Under the pieces are notes generated by a model. That model ran no database searches, was not told the origin of the DNA, and saw nothing but the letters and a program-made list of their open reading frames with translations. The position numbers and the translations under genes were made by a program. Of a stretch of 64,000 nucleotides of DNA, positions 1-13,000 are shown one piece after another. Position 1 is the stretch's first letter. Each line of letters opens with the position of its first letter. Origin of the DNA: Enoplolaimus lenunculus (lineage: Eukaryota; Nematoda; Enoplea; Enoplida; Thoracostomopsidae); NCBI GenBank assembly GCA_030248215.1, contig JASANG010002673.1, positions 124,001 to 188,000 of the forward strand, in the 5' to 3' direction.

Positions 1-830
1 TTCACTATGAGTTGAATTGACTCTGGATGAGTTAATTAATTTTACTCCAGAACTCATTGAGTGTTTCAACTACTTCTGAGTTAAAATCAACTCCTTCTGA
101 GCTAAAATCAACTCACTGAAATTTACAGGTTTCGGAACTTCGAATTCTGAGTTGAGTAAACTTAATACTGAGAGTTGATTAACAGACGAGGAATTAACTC
201 AAATCAGGGTGAGTCAATGTTTACTGATATTAATTCAGAAAAAATTAATTCGAAAGCTAAGATGATTATCAACTCATTGAAATTTACAGTGTGGAAGAAA
301 TGGTTTCAAAACCAAAACACCCACAATTTTAAACGTTTTGCGTCATAGACACTCGTCTTTTAAACGTGTTTTACGAAATTTTTTTGTTTGAAAAAGTTTA
401 ATTTCACTGGACAGTTGTACCGGTTGTGCTGTTTATCAGAATCTTTCGTGGAGGTATGTCGTACTCCCACTGGTCAAAAGATTTAATTTAGGCTGAGGCT
501 CAGAATTAGGTAAGTCTTTCTTTCAAGCTTGGCCTTAGCCTAAACCTAAACCCTAACAAAGGACAGTATACAAGATTCAAAACATCTATTAATGCAGTAT
601 ATATTCACTTGCAAGGTAAATTTCAGTGTGTTGATTTTAACTCAGAATGAGTTGAATCACTCTAGGACTATCAGAACTCAAAATTTTGTGTTGATTCAAT
701 GAGCCAACCCAACTCAGAGTGAGAATCAACGCAACTCAGATTGAGCTAATGTTTACTGATATTAGTTCAGAAATAACCCAAGTCGCAAGCTGAATTGACT
801 AATTAACTCATTGCAATTTACAGTGTGGGT
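1..830. repeat. Two related AACTCA/TGAGTT-rich repeats
   Basis: Blocks 1-290 and 612-830 share TGAGTCAATGTTTACTGATA, TTAACTCATTGCAATTTACA and multiple AACTCAxxxTGAGTT inverted motifs, each ending TTTACAGTGTGG. Probably a dispersed non-autonomous element; its termini are not resolved. Confidence 0.65.
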
Positions 831-3307
831 CTGAACTTTTTTAATCCATCTCTGAGTGTCATAATGACAATATTTGGTTAAATTTATCCTCAACATTAAT
901 AATAACGTTATATTTCTACAGGTCATTTGCCGTAGAAGGTTCCGAATGGTTATGGTGTGCGTTGAATATGGTCACATGAAATCCCGATGTTGTATATTTT
1001 TTATTCCTCTACAATATGATGAAGCCAGTTTTTACGTGGTATAAAATAAAAATATGATATATAAATATAAACTGCATAGCTTTTTAGATAAACTCGTATT
1101 TGCAAGAAATTATTACAAGTATGCTAAAATCATTTAAGTACCGCCAGCTACAATGCCTTATTAAGCATATCATAAAAACTTTTCTAGTAGTAGCTATGAT
1201 TGAAAATCCAGTCATACGTATGTATTTGCAAACAATGTACACCAAAGAAAACTAAATCTACTCACAAAAATAATCAAGAATTTAGCTCAATATTCTAACT
1301 GAGGTTTGAAAAGTGGTGAAACAATGCAAAAAATTTCCAAAATTTTTCTACACAAGAGCATTCCGAGCATCCGGATACATTTTAATGGCACGTGCTATTT
1401 TTTCGCCATCCCGGTTTCTATTACCTCATGCTCCGGTTTTTACCTCTGGTTAACCCTGCCATAAATCTAATCTAAAATCTGTGTACTGTAGTGAACCGAA
1501 TAAGGGAGGACTGATTTGGCTTTTCCAAAGAGTACCCATCACCATGTTATTCGGTTACGGACTGTTATGGTTACTCCGCTGTCATGCACTCTTCTGATAT
1601 ACCCGGTATAGCAACAATCCGTTGAATTAAACGTGTCTTTATCAAAAGTTTGAGCGATAATGTAACATTACACTCAGAATGTGCTCGGGAACCCCCGTAA
1701 TTCGGCTCACTACAGTAACATGTACAAAATTACACATGGCTATGCGAAACCTAAATCATAGCAGCTCCAAATATAAACGACTCAAAACTTGAAACGTTTA
1801 TTACAGCAAAGAATATATTGAAAATGCTATAACTACCCGACTATACACTATAAGCATATATATGTTTATTACGCTCGAACCACTTTCTACAATTTTGAAT
1901 GTACCTGAAAACGAATATATAAAACAGATCCTATTATATATCCAGTCAGGACTCATTTTTTCTTAATTCACATTATGTTTAGCTGGACCCAAACCCTTCT
2001 TTTCATACCCAATCTTTTTCGGCAAGGCTGACATGAAAAGCATTTTTGTTGATTTACAATATCTGTTATCTCGATTTAATAAAGTTTATGCGGGTTGTCT
2101 AACCGTGTGTTACATATTTACGCAGTCTAGAACATACTTCTGCTATGGTCTATTTTATGGACTTTCAAAACTTATAAACTCATCCGAAGTACTAATGAAC
2201 TCGAATTACGGACACACACTCCTATTGATATCGACTCAAAAATGGAATCCCATTTTATTTGGGTCCCTACGGTACACAGTATATTTCCAAAACTTTAATT
2301 CACAATTTAAAAGCAAACTAAGCAACACTTTTTCCCCAGAAAAAGACCCATAATAATTAAGTACGTAAATTTTAAATTTTTTTCTATCAAAATAAAACAT
2401 TTCTCAAATTTCGCACAACAAATCCAACGCGCTGTTATATAATTAAATGCAACAAGTTGCACAAAAAATAACCGAATAACGCATCAAACTGGACTATGCT
2501 GAATCAATACACCGGATGAACATATGCACAGTGCAAATTAAAATTAAAAACAAATCTATAATATATATCCCCAGTTATTCGATTACGGACAGTTATTGAT
2601 TTTTAACCAGCCCTTCGTTACTGAAGTATATTCGGTATTGGAACGATCCGTTGAATTAAACGTTTGTATTGTATCAAAACCTTGAGCGATAAGCAAGGTT
2701 ATACTTAGGAATGTACTTTCACAACTGAAGTATGCTTTAAAGGTTCGAACTCAGCTTTATTTGGTTCTGGAGTCATTTATGCACTGCAAGTAGGGATAAT
2801 TGACTATTACAAACTCTAATTAGGGTTTAGAGACTCTATCCGCTTACGGACACTTATTAGGGATACGGACTCCAATTGATTCGGACTAAAAATGGGGACC
2901 CCCTCTTATTCCGGTCACTACAGTGTATATATGTACAAGTCGGTTTATGCTTATTTTCATAGCAAAACATAATTTATTCCTCAATATGAATACTTACTTC
3001 AAAACGCGAAAAACGTTTTTGTATTTTTGACACGAATCTTAAGCCAATTCGTAATCATTGCTGAGCTTCTGACAATCTTGAACGGGTGACTTATAGCTTA
3101 CATCATCATCATCATCATTCGTTTTCATGATATTTCTTGCACCACTGCCAACAACCACTTAAGACATACAGTACGTATACAAACCAAAACAAACCAGAAC
3201 GGAACATTGTGTTAGTAAAACAAAAATAAAGTGGCTAAGAAGACTATTGAAGCAAAAACTATTAATCCAAATAAATTCAAATACAATTATGCTGCGAGCA
3301 AAGAAAT

Positions 3308-3500
3308 AAAAAAATTATATTCTCACGCCAAACTGTAGCAAAAAATTATATTCTCACGCGAAACAGTGGCAAAAAATTATATTCTCACGCGAAACTCACC
3401 AAAAATTTCATTCTCACGCGATACTTTAGCAAAAAGTTATTTTCTCACACAAAACTCTAAATGAAACTTATATTCCCACGCGAAACTCTAAACATACAAC
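3308..3500. repeat. Tandem repeat of about 34 bp, five copies
   Basis: Unit AAAAAATTATATTCTCACGC plus GAAACTGTAGC, decaying toward the right end. Confidence 0.88.
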
Positions 3501-3811
3501 AGTACTCAACCATAAAAATTGACCGTTAAATATATACGTCGAAAGAAGAAATGGATACATGACTGACCGGGATTTTTCTCTCATCGTATAATAATTTCAA
3601 TACCGCAGACTTTACCGTTAACGCCTAAATTAGCTCTTGTTATTTTTTCAGTTTCGCACAAGAAATAAATACACAAACAAGCAGGTGCGTGACACCATTA
3701 CTTAAACATCATTCAACAACACTGGATGACACGAACGCAACGCGTGTTCAATATTGCAAAAAAGGTATGTTGTCTCAACAAAAGTTTGTATTTACAGACA
3801 AAAAAATAATG

Positions 3812-4083
3812 ATAATTCACACGTGCAACTCTTTGCTGCAAGAACTTGCAGCTGCAAATTGCACGCAAAACTTGTATTTTTTCATCAGCCAATGAGAAAG
3901 CGGCTGCAATAAATTCAGTGAAGTTGCACCGTTGTTCGCACGTGTGAACAAAATTCCTAGCTATGATTTTTAATGAATTATTTCAGCTGCACGGTTTTCG
4001 AACGGGATGTTGGACAAAACTTGCAAGTGCAAGTTGTAGCTGCAAGTTCTCGCAGCAAAATCTTGCACGTGTGAATACGACTT
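3812..4083. mobile_element. TIR element with TTCACACGTGCAA ends, copy 1
   Basis: ATTCACACGTGCAACTC left, TCTTGCACGTGTGAAT right; the interior is full of CTGCAAG/CTTGCAG palindromes. Related copies at 4,427-4,726 and 52,327-52,475 and a worn one at about 39,747-39,842. Confidence 0.78.
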
Positions 4084-4149
4084 TAAGCGACAATTTATTA
4101 ATATTAACAAGAGGACATGATACAATAGTATGTAACTCTTGTGGTTTCG

Positions 4150-4336
4150 CATGGTACAAAATCTACCATCGGGGGTTGCGTTTTTGGCCGACCCCCTTTA
4201 TTAATATTAAACTATAAACGAAGCATTTTTGATGCCGGATACATACAGTGCCATGATTCTCAGAGGTTGTACCTCACTCTAAATAAGCGGGGGGAGGGGT
4301 TGGTCAAAAACGCAACGCGTTCCGGGTACATTTTAT
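4150..4336. mobile_element. TIR element with GGTACAAAAT ends, copy 1
   Basis: GGTACAAAATCTACCATCGG and GGGGTTGCGTTTTTGGCC at the left pair with GGTCAAAAACGCAACG and TTCCGGGTACATTTTATG at the right. Copies at 14,671-14,880 and, partial, 31,611-31,660. Confidence 0.78.
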
Positions 4337-4426
4337 GATGTTTTTACACTAATTAAATTTACGCCAGTTTGAAATAGCATCGAACTTCAACGCAGTACAC
4401 GCACCTGCTCTGCAAAAGCATTACGT

Positions 4427-4726
4427 TTAAAACCCCATTCACACGTACAAGTTTTTGCAGCGAAACTCGCAGTTGTCACTTGCACTTAAATACTTGCAAA
4501 TGCAAGTATTTTCAAAGGTACATTCTGAATGACCAATCAAACTGCAGCAGCAAATTCATGCGACTAGCAGCTGCGTTCACAGGTGCGAATTAAATTAAAT
4601 AGCAAGAATTCCAGTGAATAATTTGCAGCTGCAAGAACTTCAAAGCTGTTTTGTGACCAAACTTGCGCGTGCGAGTTGCACGTGCCAGTTTTTGCTGTAA
4701 AAATTGCACGTGTGAACGGGGCTTAA
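4427..4726. mobile_element. TIR element with TTCACACGTGCAA ends, copy 2
   Basis: TTAAAACCCCATTCACACGT left and AACGGGGCTTAA right, with CACGTACAAGTTTTTGCAG and CTGTAAAAATTGCACGTG as paired arms. Confidence 0.82.
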
Positions 4727-4967
4727 CAGTGAATATGTGGTCTACGTTCAAGAAGCTCTGTAGCGCACAACAAAAAACCTGAAATGTACACATACAAAAC
4801 ACTGTAATACAGTTAATATCAAAAATGCAAACTCATACTTGTAATTCTCGCGAAGCTACCCTCTGCAGCAGTTGAAGAACTTTTTAAAATATACCCTGTA
4901 GGGAGTGGTTATATATCTTCTCCCCTGGAATAACGCGATTAACCAAAAAGTAATTCAATAACCCTGG

Positions 4968-5187
4968 GTCAGGGCCAGAGCAGCCAACTCGTATACCCCC
5001 CTTTGGGGGGCCCAACCCCTTAAGAGGTTCCAACCCCTTTGAGGGGTTCCCATCTTAACCGGTTGAAACAGAAACAGCCGAAATTTTAAAATGCTTCTGG
5101 CGTCTCGCTCGCTTCGCTCGCGAGTTTGTGATCCCCACCCTAGAGTTTGGGGGGAGCCCCCACCCGTGTCTGCTCCGCTGGCACTGC
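4968..5187. mobile_element. Element with GGTTCC/CCCC palindromes, copy 1
   Basis: CAGGGCCAGAGCAGCC left and TCTGCTCCGCTGGCACTG right form an imperfect terminal repeat. Interior block TTAACCGGTTGAAACAGAAA and AAATTTTAAAATGC is shared with 55,600-55,786. Confidence 0.72.
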
Positions 5188-5599
5188 CATGGCTAACAAC
5201 GATTAGTCTCCGCATAGATCAATAACTTCCAAATATGCATTGTACAGCACAATAATACAGCATTTACTAATATTTACGTACATATTTACATAAACCAAAC
5301 ACCAGCTTAGTATTATGAATATTCTCAGAGTACAAACGAGCACAACTCCAACAAGACTACTTGTGTACTTAATCCTGTAATACCCAGATGTGAAGCAAAC
5401 CCAACCTGGCAACCGGAACGTCACTAAAAATATCCGTATCCGGGTTTAAATATACGGCTAATATTACAAATCCGGTTCCGCTTAGAATCATTGTGAAGAT
5501 AAAAATGTAAACCAAACTTGAGACATAAACGCAAGGGCCCATGTACAGAACACGGCCGCATCGTTTTCCGGAGAGGCTGTAACAGAGTCAGTTTAAGCG

Positions 5600-5745
5600 C
5601 TTTAGACTAAATTTTTTGCTTATGCTTAGGCTTAGGCTTAGGCTTAGGAATAGCCTCATCCTTACGCTTAGGCTTAGGTTTAAGCTTAGGCTTAGGAATA
5701 TGCTTATACTACTTTTCCGGCCCTGTTTTATTCAAGGGGTAAACG
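5600..5745. repeat. TTAGGC-type interstitial telomere-like repeat
   Basis: GCTTAGGCTTAGGCTTAGGC and degenerate units to 5,705, followed by TTCCGGCCCTGTTTTATTC. Similar units with the same flank lie at 25,480-25,620, 38,395-38,490, 57,150-57,285 and 60,050-60,215, so a whole interspersed unit, not only the hexamer, is being copied. Confidence 0.82.
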
Positions 5746-7014
5746 CAAGAACATCATTGACAAATCGGTCGTAGTCCATTGGCATTATTGGCCAAAATTG
5801 CAAAATCTTCGGCAAATTATATATACAACACTTATTACGAAACAATAATTTTCAACACGATAGCGTTTAAGCTACAAAATAAAAAAACACAAACTTTTCC
5901 ATTAAACACAAAACAAACAACGAACCCACACTCTACTCAATATTAGATCTCTATTTGAATATGCCTGGATATAGTGTCCCCAAACCAGAGTCGTGTAGCT
6001 AGCTCCACCCGTCAGCGGTTGCCAAAATTATTGACGACGTACATTCAACGATTTTTAAAAACCTGAATGTTTACGAAAAAACTTTAAATCCCAAATTATT
6101 TAATTTCATTCTGGCTAACATTTCCAGTTTGATTCAAAATAAACGATTTTCGCTGCTGCACCGGGCTTCATAGCCAACCGGCGTGATATTATGCATTACA
6201 TTTCTGTTAATTATGCAATTATTTAGAAAATATAAAAAAAAACAACAATAATTACGTCGTCGTTTCGTTTCCCGAAACCACAACCATAATACAAAATATG
6301 CTTTTCGCGTCGAGGCTTTGCTTGTAAATGCCACACGAATCTATCAGTGAACTCAATATTGCCATATCGATTGGGTAGACTGCCATTGAAAACGTAATGA
6401 ATAAATTTATTTGGAAACGCATGCTGAAATACAACGAACACTATTATAAACTAGCAGGAGCGTATAGGAAAGATATATCCTGCGCAATTCCTGGAAAACT
6501 CAAAAAAGGCAAATTAACATGCTGCAATAATCGGTTAGAGATCTAATTTTTGCTAGCAACGCTTGCTCGCACAAAATCATTCCAGACAAGGCTGTGGCCA
6601 CCTGACTGAGATCCCCAGAATACGCTTACGATTATAAAACAGCCAAGCACGTTTAACCAACTCATCATCCTTTGGAAGTAAAAACATCAACGGGGGGGGC
6701 ACGTAAGTTAGCTATAGACTTGAAGCCGCTTCGTAAACTATAGAAAGCACATTTCGTTTCGAAAGCAAACTTCTGGTTGCAGGGATGCCTAAACATTAAC
6801 GACAATATCTAAATTATTTTTCACCAGATTTACAAGGATGATATATCCCAGTCTCTTAGGCAAACTTCTGAAGAAACGAGAAAAAAGTACTTTTCATAAT
6901 TTTCTTATACCTTGCAAAAATTCACTTTTTCTCTCAAATGCCCTTGTGTAAAAATTTCAACATTACCATTATTTTTAGCATTCTGTTGGCACACAATCAG
7001 GGGACGGAATAACG

Positions 7015-7034
7015 TTAGTCTTCTTTATCGGCAT
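7015..7034 (-). CDS. Short terminal coding exon with stop
   Basis: Acceptor TTTCAG then 20 nt encoding NADKED and TAA. Called because it closes the frame in the right phase just downstream of a good acceptor with a pyrimidine tract. It is too short for independent support. The 3' UTR would extend below 7,015; a minus-strand AATAAA at 6,416-6,421 is one possible polyadenylation signal. Confidence 0.6.
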
Positions 7035-10000
7035 CTGAAAACAAAATGAAAAATTTAAAACCATTGTTGCTATGATAACATATTATTTAAATAGAGGACT
7101 GCTAGAAATGAGATAAATGTACAAAAATTTAACCAACACACAGCTTTTTAAATAACACATGAAACACAGCTTTGATCTGAACAGGTCCTGGGCTATGGAA
7201 ACAAAACACTCATTTTGCAGTATTACTATCACTTTAAAATACAATATTTTGTATTGTGAATTTAACCAAAATTTCAAAGTCACACATTTTCCGACAGAAA
7301 ATCGAAATAAACGCGGAAATTTAGCATATGCAGATGACAGCGTTCCGACAGGTACAAAGTTTTACGGGAAGAGAAACAGGAATTGAATTTCTTAGCAGGA
7401 ACCGGAATAGGAACGCGAACCGGAATTGGAAATATTCCACATCATCGAATTACTATTGCACTTAGAAAACTTGTCTTCTCAAAAAATCGCGTAAGCAAAT
7501 TCTCCGATATTTTGTCATCAACTTTTGTTAAAACATATCAGAGACCGTTTACTAACAAATTGAACTAATCGCAGAAACACTCATTTCGAAAACAACATTT
7601 CAAAGCCAAAGTTTCCAATATTTTTAAATGATTCTGATTGCCACAAAACCGTAAAACTTCCGGTTCCTGCATCTTTGAACGTAAGAATAGAAACAGGAAC
7701 AGGATCAAGAATTTTTGCCGGAATTCAAGTGGAATCCAGGCAGGTGGTATTATGTTACCCAAACAAACAGAAATTAAACGTATGAAAGAAACCTACTTGA
7801 CTCTGACTCGCTGTCGCTACCCGAACTGCTGCTGGTTGGCTCTTGAGTGGTGTCACGATCGGCTATAATTTTAAAATAAAAACAAATTACATAATAGCAA
7901 AAATACATGTAATGAAATCGGAAGTCCATCGGTCTACAAGGCCGGGTGTGGGCGCCATAACGCAAGATATAGCTTCTCATGAAAAGTCATGATCTTGTTT
8001 CTTCGTTGGCGTAGACTAAGTTCAGATGAAACGACCTCTGGCAACAAGAAACTGCCTTGCAGTCTGAGATTTTTAAGCTAAAGGCAAAAGCCACCATCTC
8101 CAACAGCTGGTTGCTTCAGGTAGAGTATTATTCGGGTATGAAAATTTTGCTTCGATCGATCAAAATAACACACCCCACTCCCCATCAGACCTTTACTGGT
8201 CCGTTCGGCCTGTGTTGAGTAGCGTGCTCTTGCTCGAATACTAACCCGCCTCGACAACATCTGCAATGCAATAATGGCGACCCAAAAATAACATACATCT
8301 GACTTCATATGTTTCAAGCAGTAGTGGAGCCACAAATTTCGGCCGTAAGAACGGCCACCCGACATATAACAGTAAAAAAGCTCAGACGTGCGAAGCCGAC
8401 CGTAATTTTAAGTACTAAATCTTAAAACAAAATTTCGGTTTTGAATCCTGATGTGTTAAGGGCATGACCTAAGTGGCCACCTTTGGATCCGCCAGTAGTA
8501 GAACTAAACATTACACCCTGTTGCTAGCAAGAGAAGTTATAAATAAAGCATCCATTGAAAACAAAACAAAGTAGTTACCTGTCGTTTTGACGGATGTACT
8601 CGCTACATTTTGACGAGTTGGAAGATCTTCCGCACCTTCATCTGCAATACTATGCAGAAATATTAACCGCAAGTACGATTCATAATAATTCACTTAAGAC
8701 AGTACGTGTTTTACTGATCCTGTATTTACAATAACAATCCCCTAACATAATAACAAAACAAAATAATGCTGCAAACTTCAAACAGTCTGATACCACAATA
8801 TTCCTTTGAAATTAGTTGAAAATAATATTACTCAAAGCGATTGCAAGACTTGTGACACCAAGATGTCAAAATACATCAAAATTCTTTGCACTAATGATCA
8901 TCCTTACACGACTACTTGCGGAACAAAGTTTTTTCAATGTTGAAAAGTTGCCGAAAATACGTAACACGAATGTTAGAGATTCCAGCTTTAATATATATAG
9001 ATTTGAGTTTGACTACAAATGAATTACTCACCATCCAAAATAGTTCTTGTTGTTGTAACTATCCGATTGACACGTTTTTGAATCACAATATGTCCCTTCG
9101 CGTCTACGTATCCTTCTTCCATATTTTCGCGTTCTTGATTTGTGATCACTAAAAATATTTTGTGGTTAAATAGCGTTAAAGTGAAATCAAATAATACTGA
9201 TGTTTGACTTACTCTAACGCTTTCCAGTTTAAATCAGACTGCATCTTAATTAAACATTAATTTAACAGAAGATTAGCTTAACGCAGACAACAACGATCAG
9301 AATAGAGATTTTCCGAATAGCCACAGCAATTATTGCAGCGAACTGATGTAAGTGCAACAGTTGGCTCCTATACACTTTCTCCACACTGAAGTAAGGCTAA
9401 GGTTTTAAGCTTAAGCTTAGACAAACGATTGTATATAATGTATAAACATGTGTTAATCATAAGCCTATACTTAAATGTACTGAGAACGTACATACAAGAA
9501 GCCGACAGTGAAACAACTGAAAATATTAAGCCAGCTAATGCATTTTTAAAGTTAGCTAAAGCATAAAGAAAAATTTAGAAAAGAAACACACAAGCGCTTT
9601 GTCTATCGTGACGCAAACGGTGATATTCGATGGAATCTTGAAATCCGCTGTCCTGGTGCGGAGATTGCGATCCTTAAAAAGTGAACACTAGAAACGGTTG
9701 AAAATCAGAACAATACTCATGGTAAGAACACTTTCAAGCATTATTCAATTTTAATTCAATATTTAAACTCCAAGTATCAGTAGTCAATACATGATAGATG
9801 GAAAACAAAACGCAGTTGAAACCTTAGCTTTCAACTTTGAGAACAACATTTATCAAGTTTAAAAAGTTATCAGAAAGCATTTCGAGAAACAAAACTAAAG
9901 TAACAGACTGAAAAGATCGAAACCAATGAAGAAATCACCAAGAAAAAACTGAAATCAGGATAGCCTTTCGACAATGAGTAGCGTTGAATCACAGTTGTAA

Positions 10001-13000
10001 AACTGTACAGCGTTGTCAGTGGCAGTAGTGTCTAATCTAAGAAGAAAGCTACTGAACCAGGTGTAGTCGTTAAACTTAAATACCTGTAAATTATATATAT
10101 TCGTGCTTGCTGCAACCATAACAAGCAGTAAGCAGTAGTCATTAACATAGCCGGGATTTTGGAAAGAAAGTGAGAGAGAGGGGGGTACGTTCTATAACAA
10201 TTTCGACGCAATTTTCTAGTGTTGTAACCGGAAACACTGTCTAAAACCCCCTGAACAAAAATCCAAAAGGGGGTGGAGTGGGTTGACAACTGAACCCACG
10301 GCTACGCATATGGCAATACGTACCTGAACCTGACCGGCTCCGTGGTAAGCTAGAATAGTATTTCGAGCTTGAAGCGAATGTCTTCTGTGGCAAATGAGAT
10401 TGCGACAACGATGAGAAATGACCGCTGGTCTCTCCCGCAGTCCGTGGCCGGGACAATGGGGTATATCGCATAGACGAATACAGGTACCCACCTGGTGATT
10501 GGTTACCACTGCCGCTACTTGTTGAATAATAGTGTCCAGCCAAAGACGACGGACCACTGCCGTAAAAGTTGTAGTGCGATGAAGAAAGCGGACGACGATA
10601 TCGGGAATAGTATGGTTGACCAGTTGACAGGGTTTGCTCCACTTTGCGCTGTAAAAACAATAAATAGTCACCAACAGAATTAGCCTACGGTCTCAGTTTT
10701 TTGCAGTTGAATTTTCTTTGCTTGGGACCCAGTGCGTCTGCAGACGTTGTTACAAAAGCGTTCCAAACCGCGGTTGTAACCACACCTACAAGCTACTAGA
10801 AATTTAATACTATCCCACCAGTGTGTTGTGGACGCAGTTATAGCCGTAGTAAGCGCGAGCTGTTCAAATCGCGTTTGTGAGACATTGCAACCAAGAAGCG
10901 ACCAATCATGACCAGAGTCTCGGTTTAGAACACGATTACAGTTGCACTTAAATTCTACCCGTAAAACTGTAGTGTTGAACTGATACATTGGCACCGATGA
11001 TATCAGCAGTGTCTACGGTCAACATCGGTATTCGTAGTTATTTTTGACTACATCCCGATACAGATAGTTTAAAGTTACCATGATTCCCAATACAATATAT
11101 ATCGCAACGATGTAAAAATAAGTTTCATAGCAATCAATGCCAAAAGAATTAAAATACATAATATATCGATAGTTAAACCACAAATGCATAAAACTAGAAG
11201 TAGTTAAAGTCTACAGTGTTGTTCACTGATGACGTATAGAGATACCTTGAAAAACTTCAAGCGGCGTGCAGCAAAACAATATATTTCCAAACAATAAATA
11301 CTACTGTACAACAAATATGGCGCATGTTACCTGTGCCTCGCAGCGAATATATTCCGACTGTGGAATCGTACATGAAATAGTTGCGGTCATTGCAGCCAAA
11401 AATTCAGGCCACTCAATGGTGCCATTACCTGCAAACACAAAATACAACAACTGAACTATGATGGAAACAATTTACCAGTATGAAAAGCGGAACTAGATTA
11501 TTCCGGGATCGGAATCGGAACAGAAAATTTATACCGGAATCGGAATCGGAACTACAAAATTTGCGACTATACAGATAATTATCAAGTATAATATTGATTT
11601 AGAGTGTCAGTTAGCTGGCAACGATTCTCAAAAACGTCGCATGAACAAAACGACAATCTTTTTCGGCTCTGTAAATCTAAACTACAATCAATTATTGATA
11701 GGTTAACTTATCGAAAACAAATTAAAGATTTAATGATGCTGAATTTTTATACAACATATAACAACAAGTAGGTCTAAAATTAAAATGTGGAAATGCGTGC
11801 TTATATCGGTATTTTTACAGCATCGGTCCAACACTACAAAAAATAGCCAATTTATAAAATATTCTGGTTGTAAATTGTTTATTGAGAAAAAATAAATGTA
11901 ATCAAACACGGACCAATTCACACACCAGAACGTAATTCTATTCAAATTACAATAAAAACGACAGCAAGCACTGCCAGTAACTTCCAACTAATAACAAAAA
12001 ACAGACATATTAAAAAATAGTTAATTAACATTCGAAACAGTTTAAGCGCAGCAAAAAAATCTAAACGCAGATTTCCTGCAAAAACGAAGTTTTTAAATTT
12101 GGTCGAGAGTGAAAAAAGCAATTTATTAAATTACCATCTAAATCGTTTTCAAATATCAATCTTTCGATGTACGCATCAGACGGTTTGAGACCAATAGAGC
12201 GTGCAATTTCACGAATTTCTTCGCCCGTAATTCGGCCATCTTTGTCGCTATCGAACAGCTCAAATGCAGCTCGCCATTCTGAATAACAAAAAATTACGTA
12301 AAAATACGGTGTCACCAGCGGAAGTAAGTGCGTATTAATCGCAAGTTGCGCCTGTGATTGCGGTTTTATAATCGCGTTTGAATTGTTGGTCTGCTCCCGA
12401 CCAGTCGCATCTACAAACAACACACTTCCGGTCGCGTTCCAAACTGCGGCCGTAACTGCGTTTACAAAATAATTCAAAAGCTATTACTATGCAATCGCCG
12501 ACTGCAGTCGCCGTTATGGTCTCAATAAGCGACAGCAGTACAACTCACAGTCTGCGTCCAACAAACAACCAATTGCGATCAAAACTGCGGTTCTGAACGC
12601 GACCTCGGTTGCAGTCAAAGCATATATGTGTTGTTATATACAGGACCGATGACAAAAATAGTTCGTATATTCTGGCCTTAACGATATGGATTATCAATGT
12701 TAACAGTTTCGGCATCAAAGAGGATACGCGAAAGTTCCCTTTTTCGCTGTACCTAAAGGTATGACATGCGGTTTTAATGTTGCTTAAAAGCGAGAAAACT
12801 TCTTGCACAGTAGATCAGTTTGTTGAGAATGCAATCAAATTCTAGCAAATATGCTACACCAAGCACAACAATTTCTCACAGTGACATGCTTAAAAAAACA
12901 ACACTAATTTCAAACACCTAGCACACCCATCACTTACTATTTTCTTCTTCTTTGCTCGGTACATATTTCTGTAAAAAATAAAAAAAATGTCTAATCCATA

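Larger units (their letters stand above)
1..7014. other. Downstream flank, no gene seen
   Basis: AT-rich DNA holding the likely 3' UTR and several repeats listed separately. The longest open frames here, including one of 106 codons at 2,033-2,353, show no domain, codon bias or splice logic. Confidence 0.6.

Noticed and set aside
2033-2353. 106-codon frame downstream of the gene
   Set aside because: Low-complexity Phe/Tyr/Asn composition typical of random AT-rich DNA; no domain or splice support.
12061-12477. Reading the EF-hand 3 open frame (138 codons) as a single-exon gene
   Set aside because: The upstream part is non-conserved and comes from a dispersed repeat; a clean acceptor at the EF-hand start and phase with the micro-exon show it is one exon of a longer gene.
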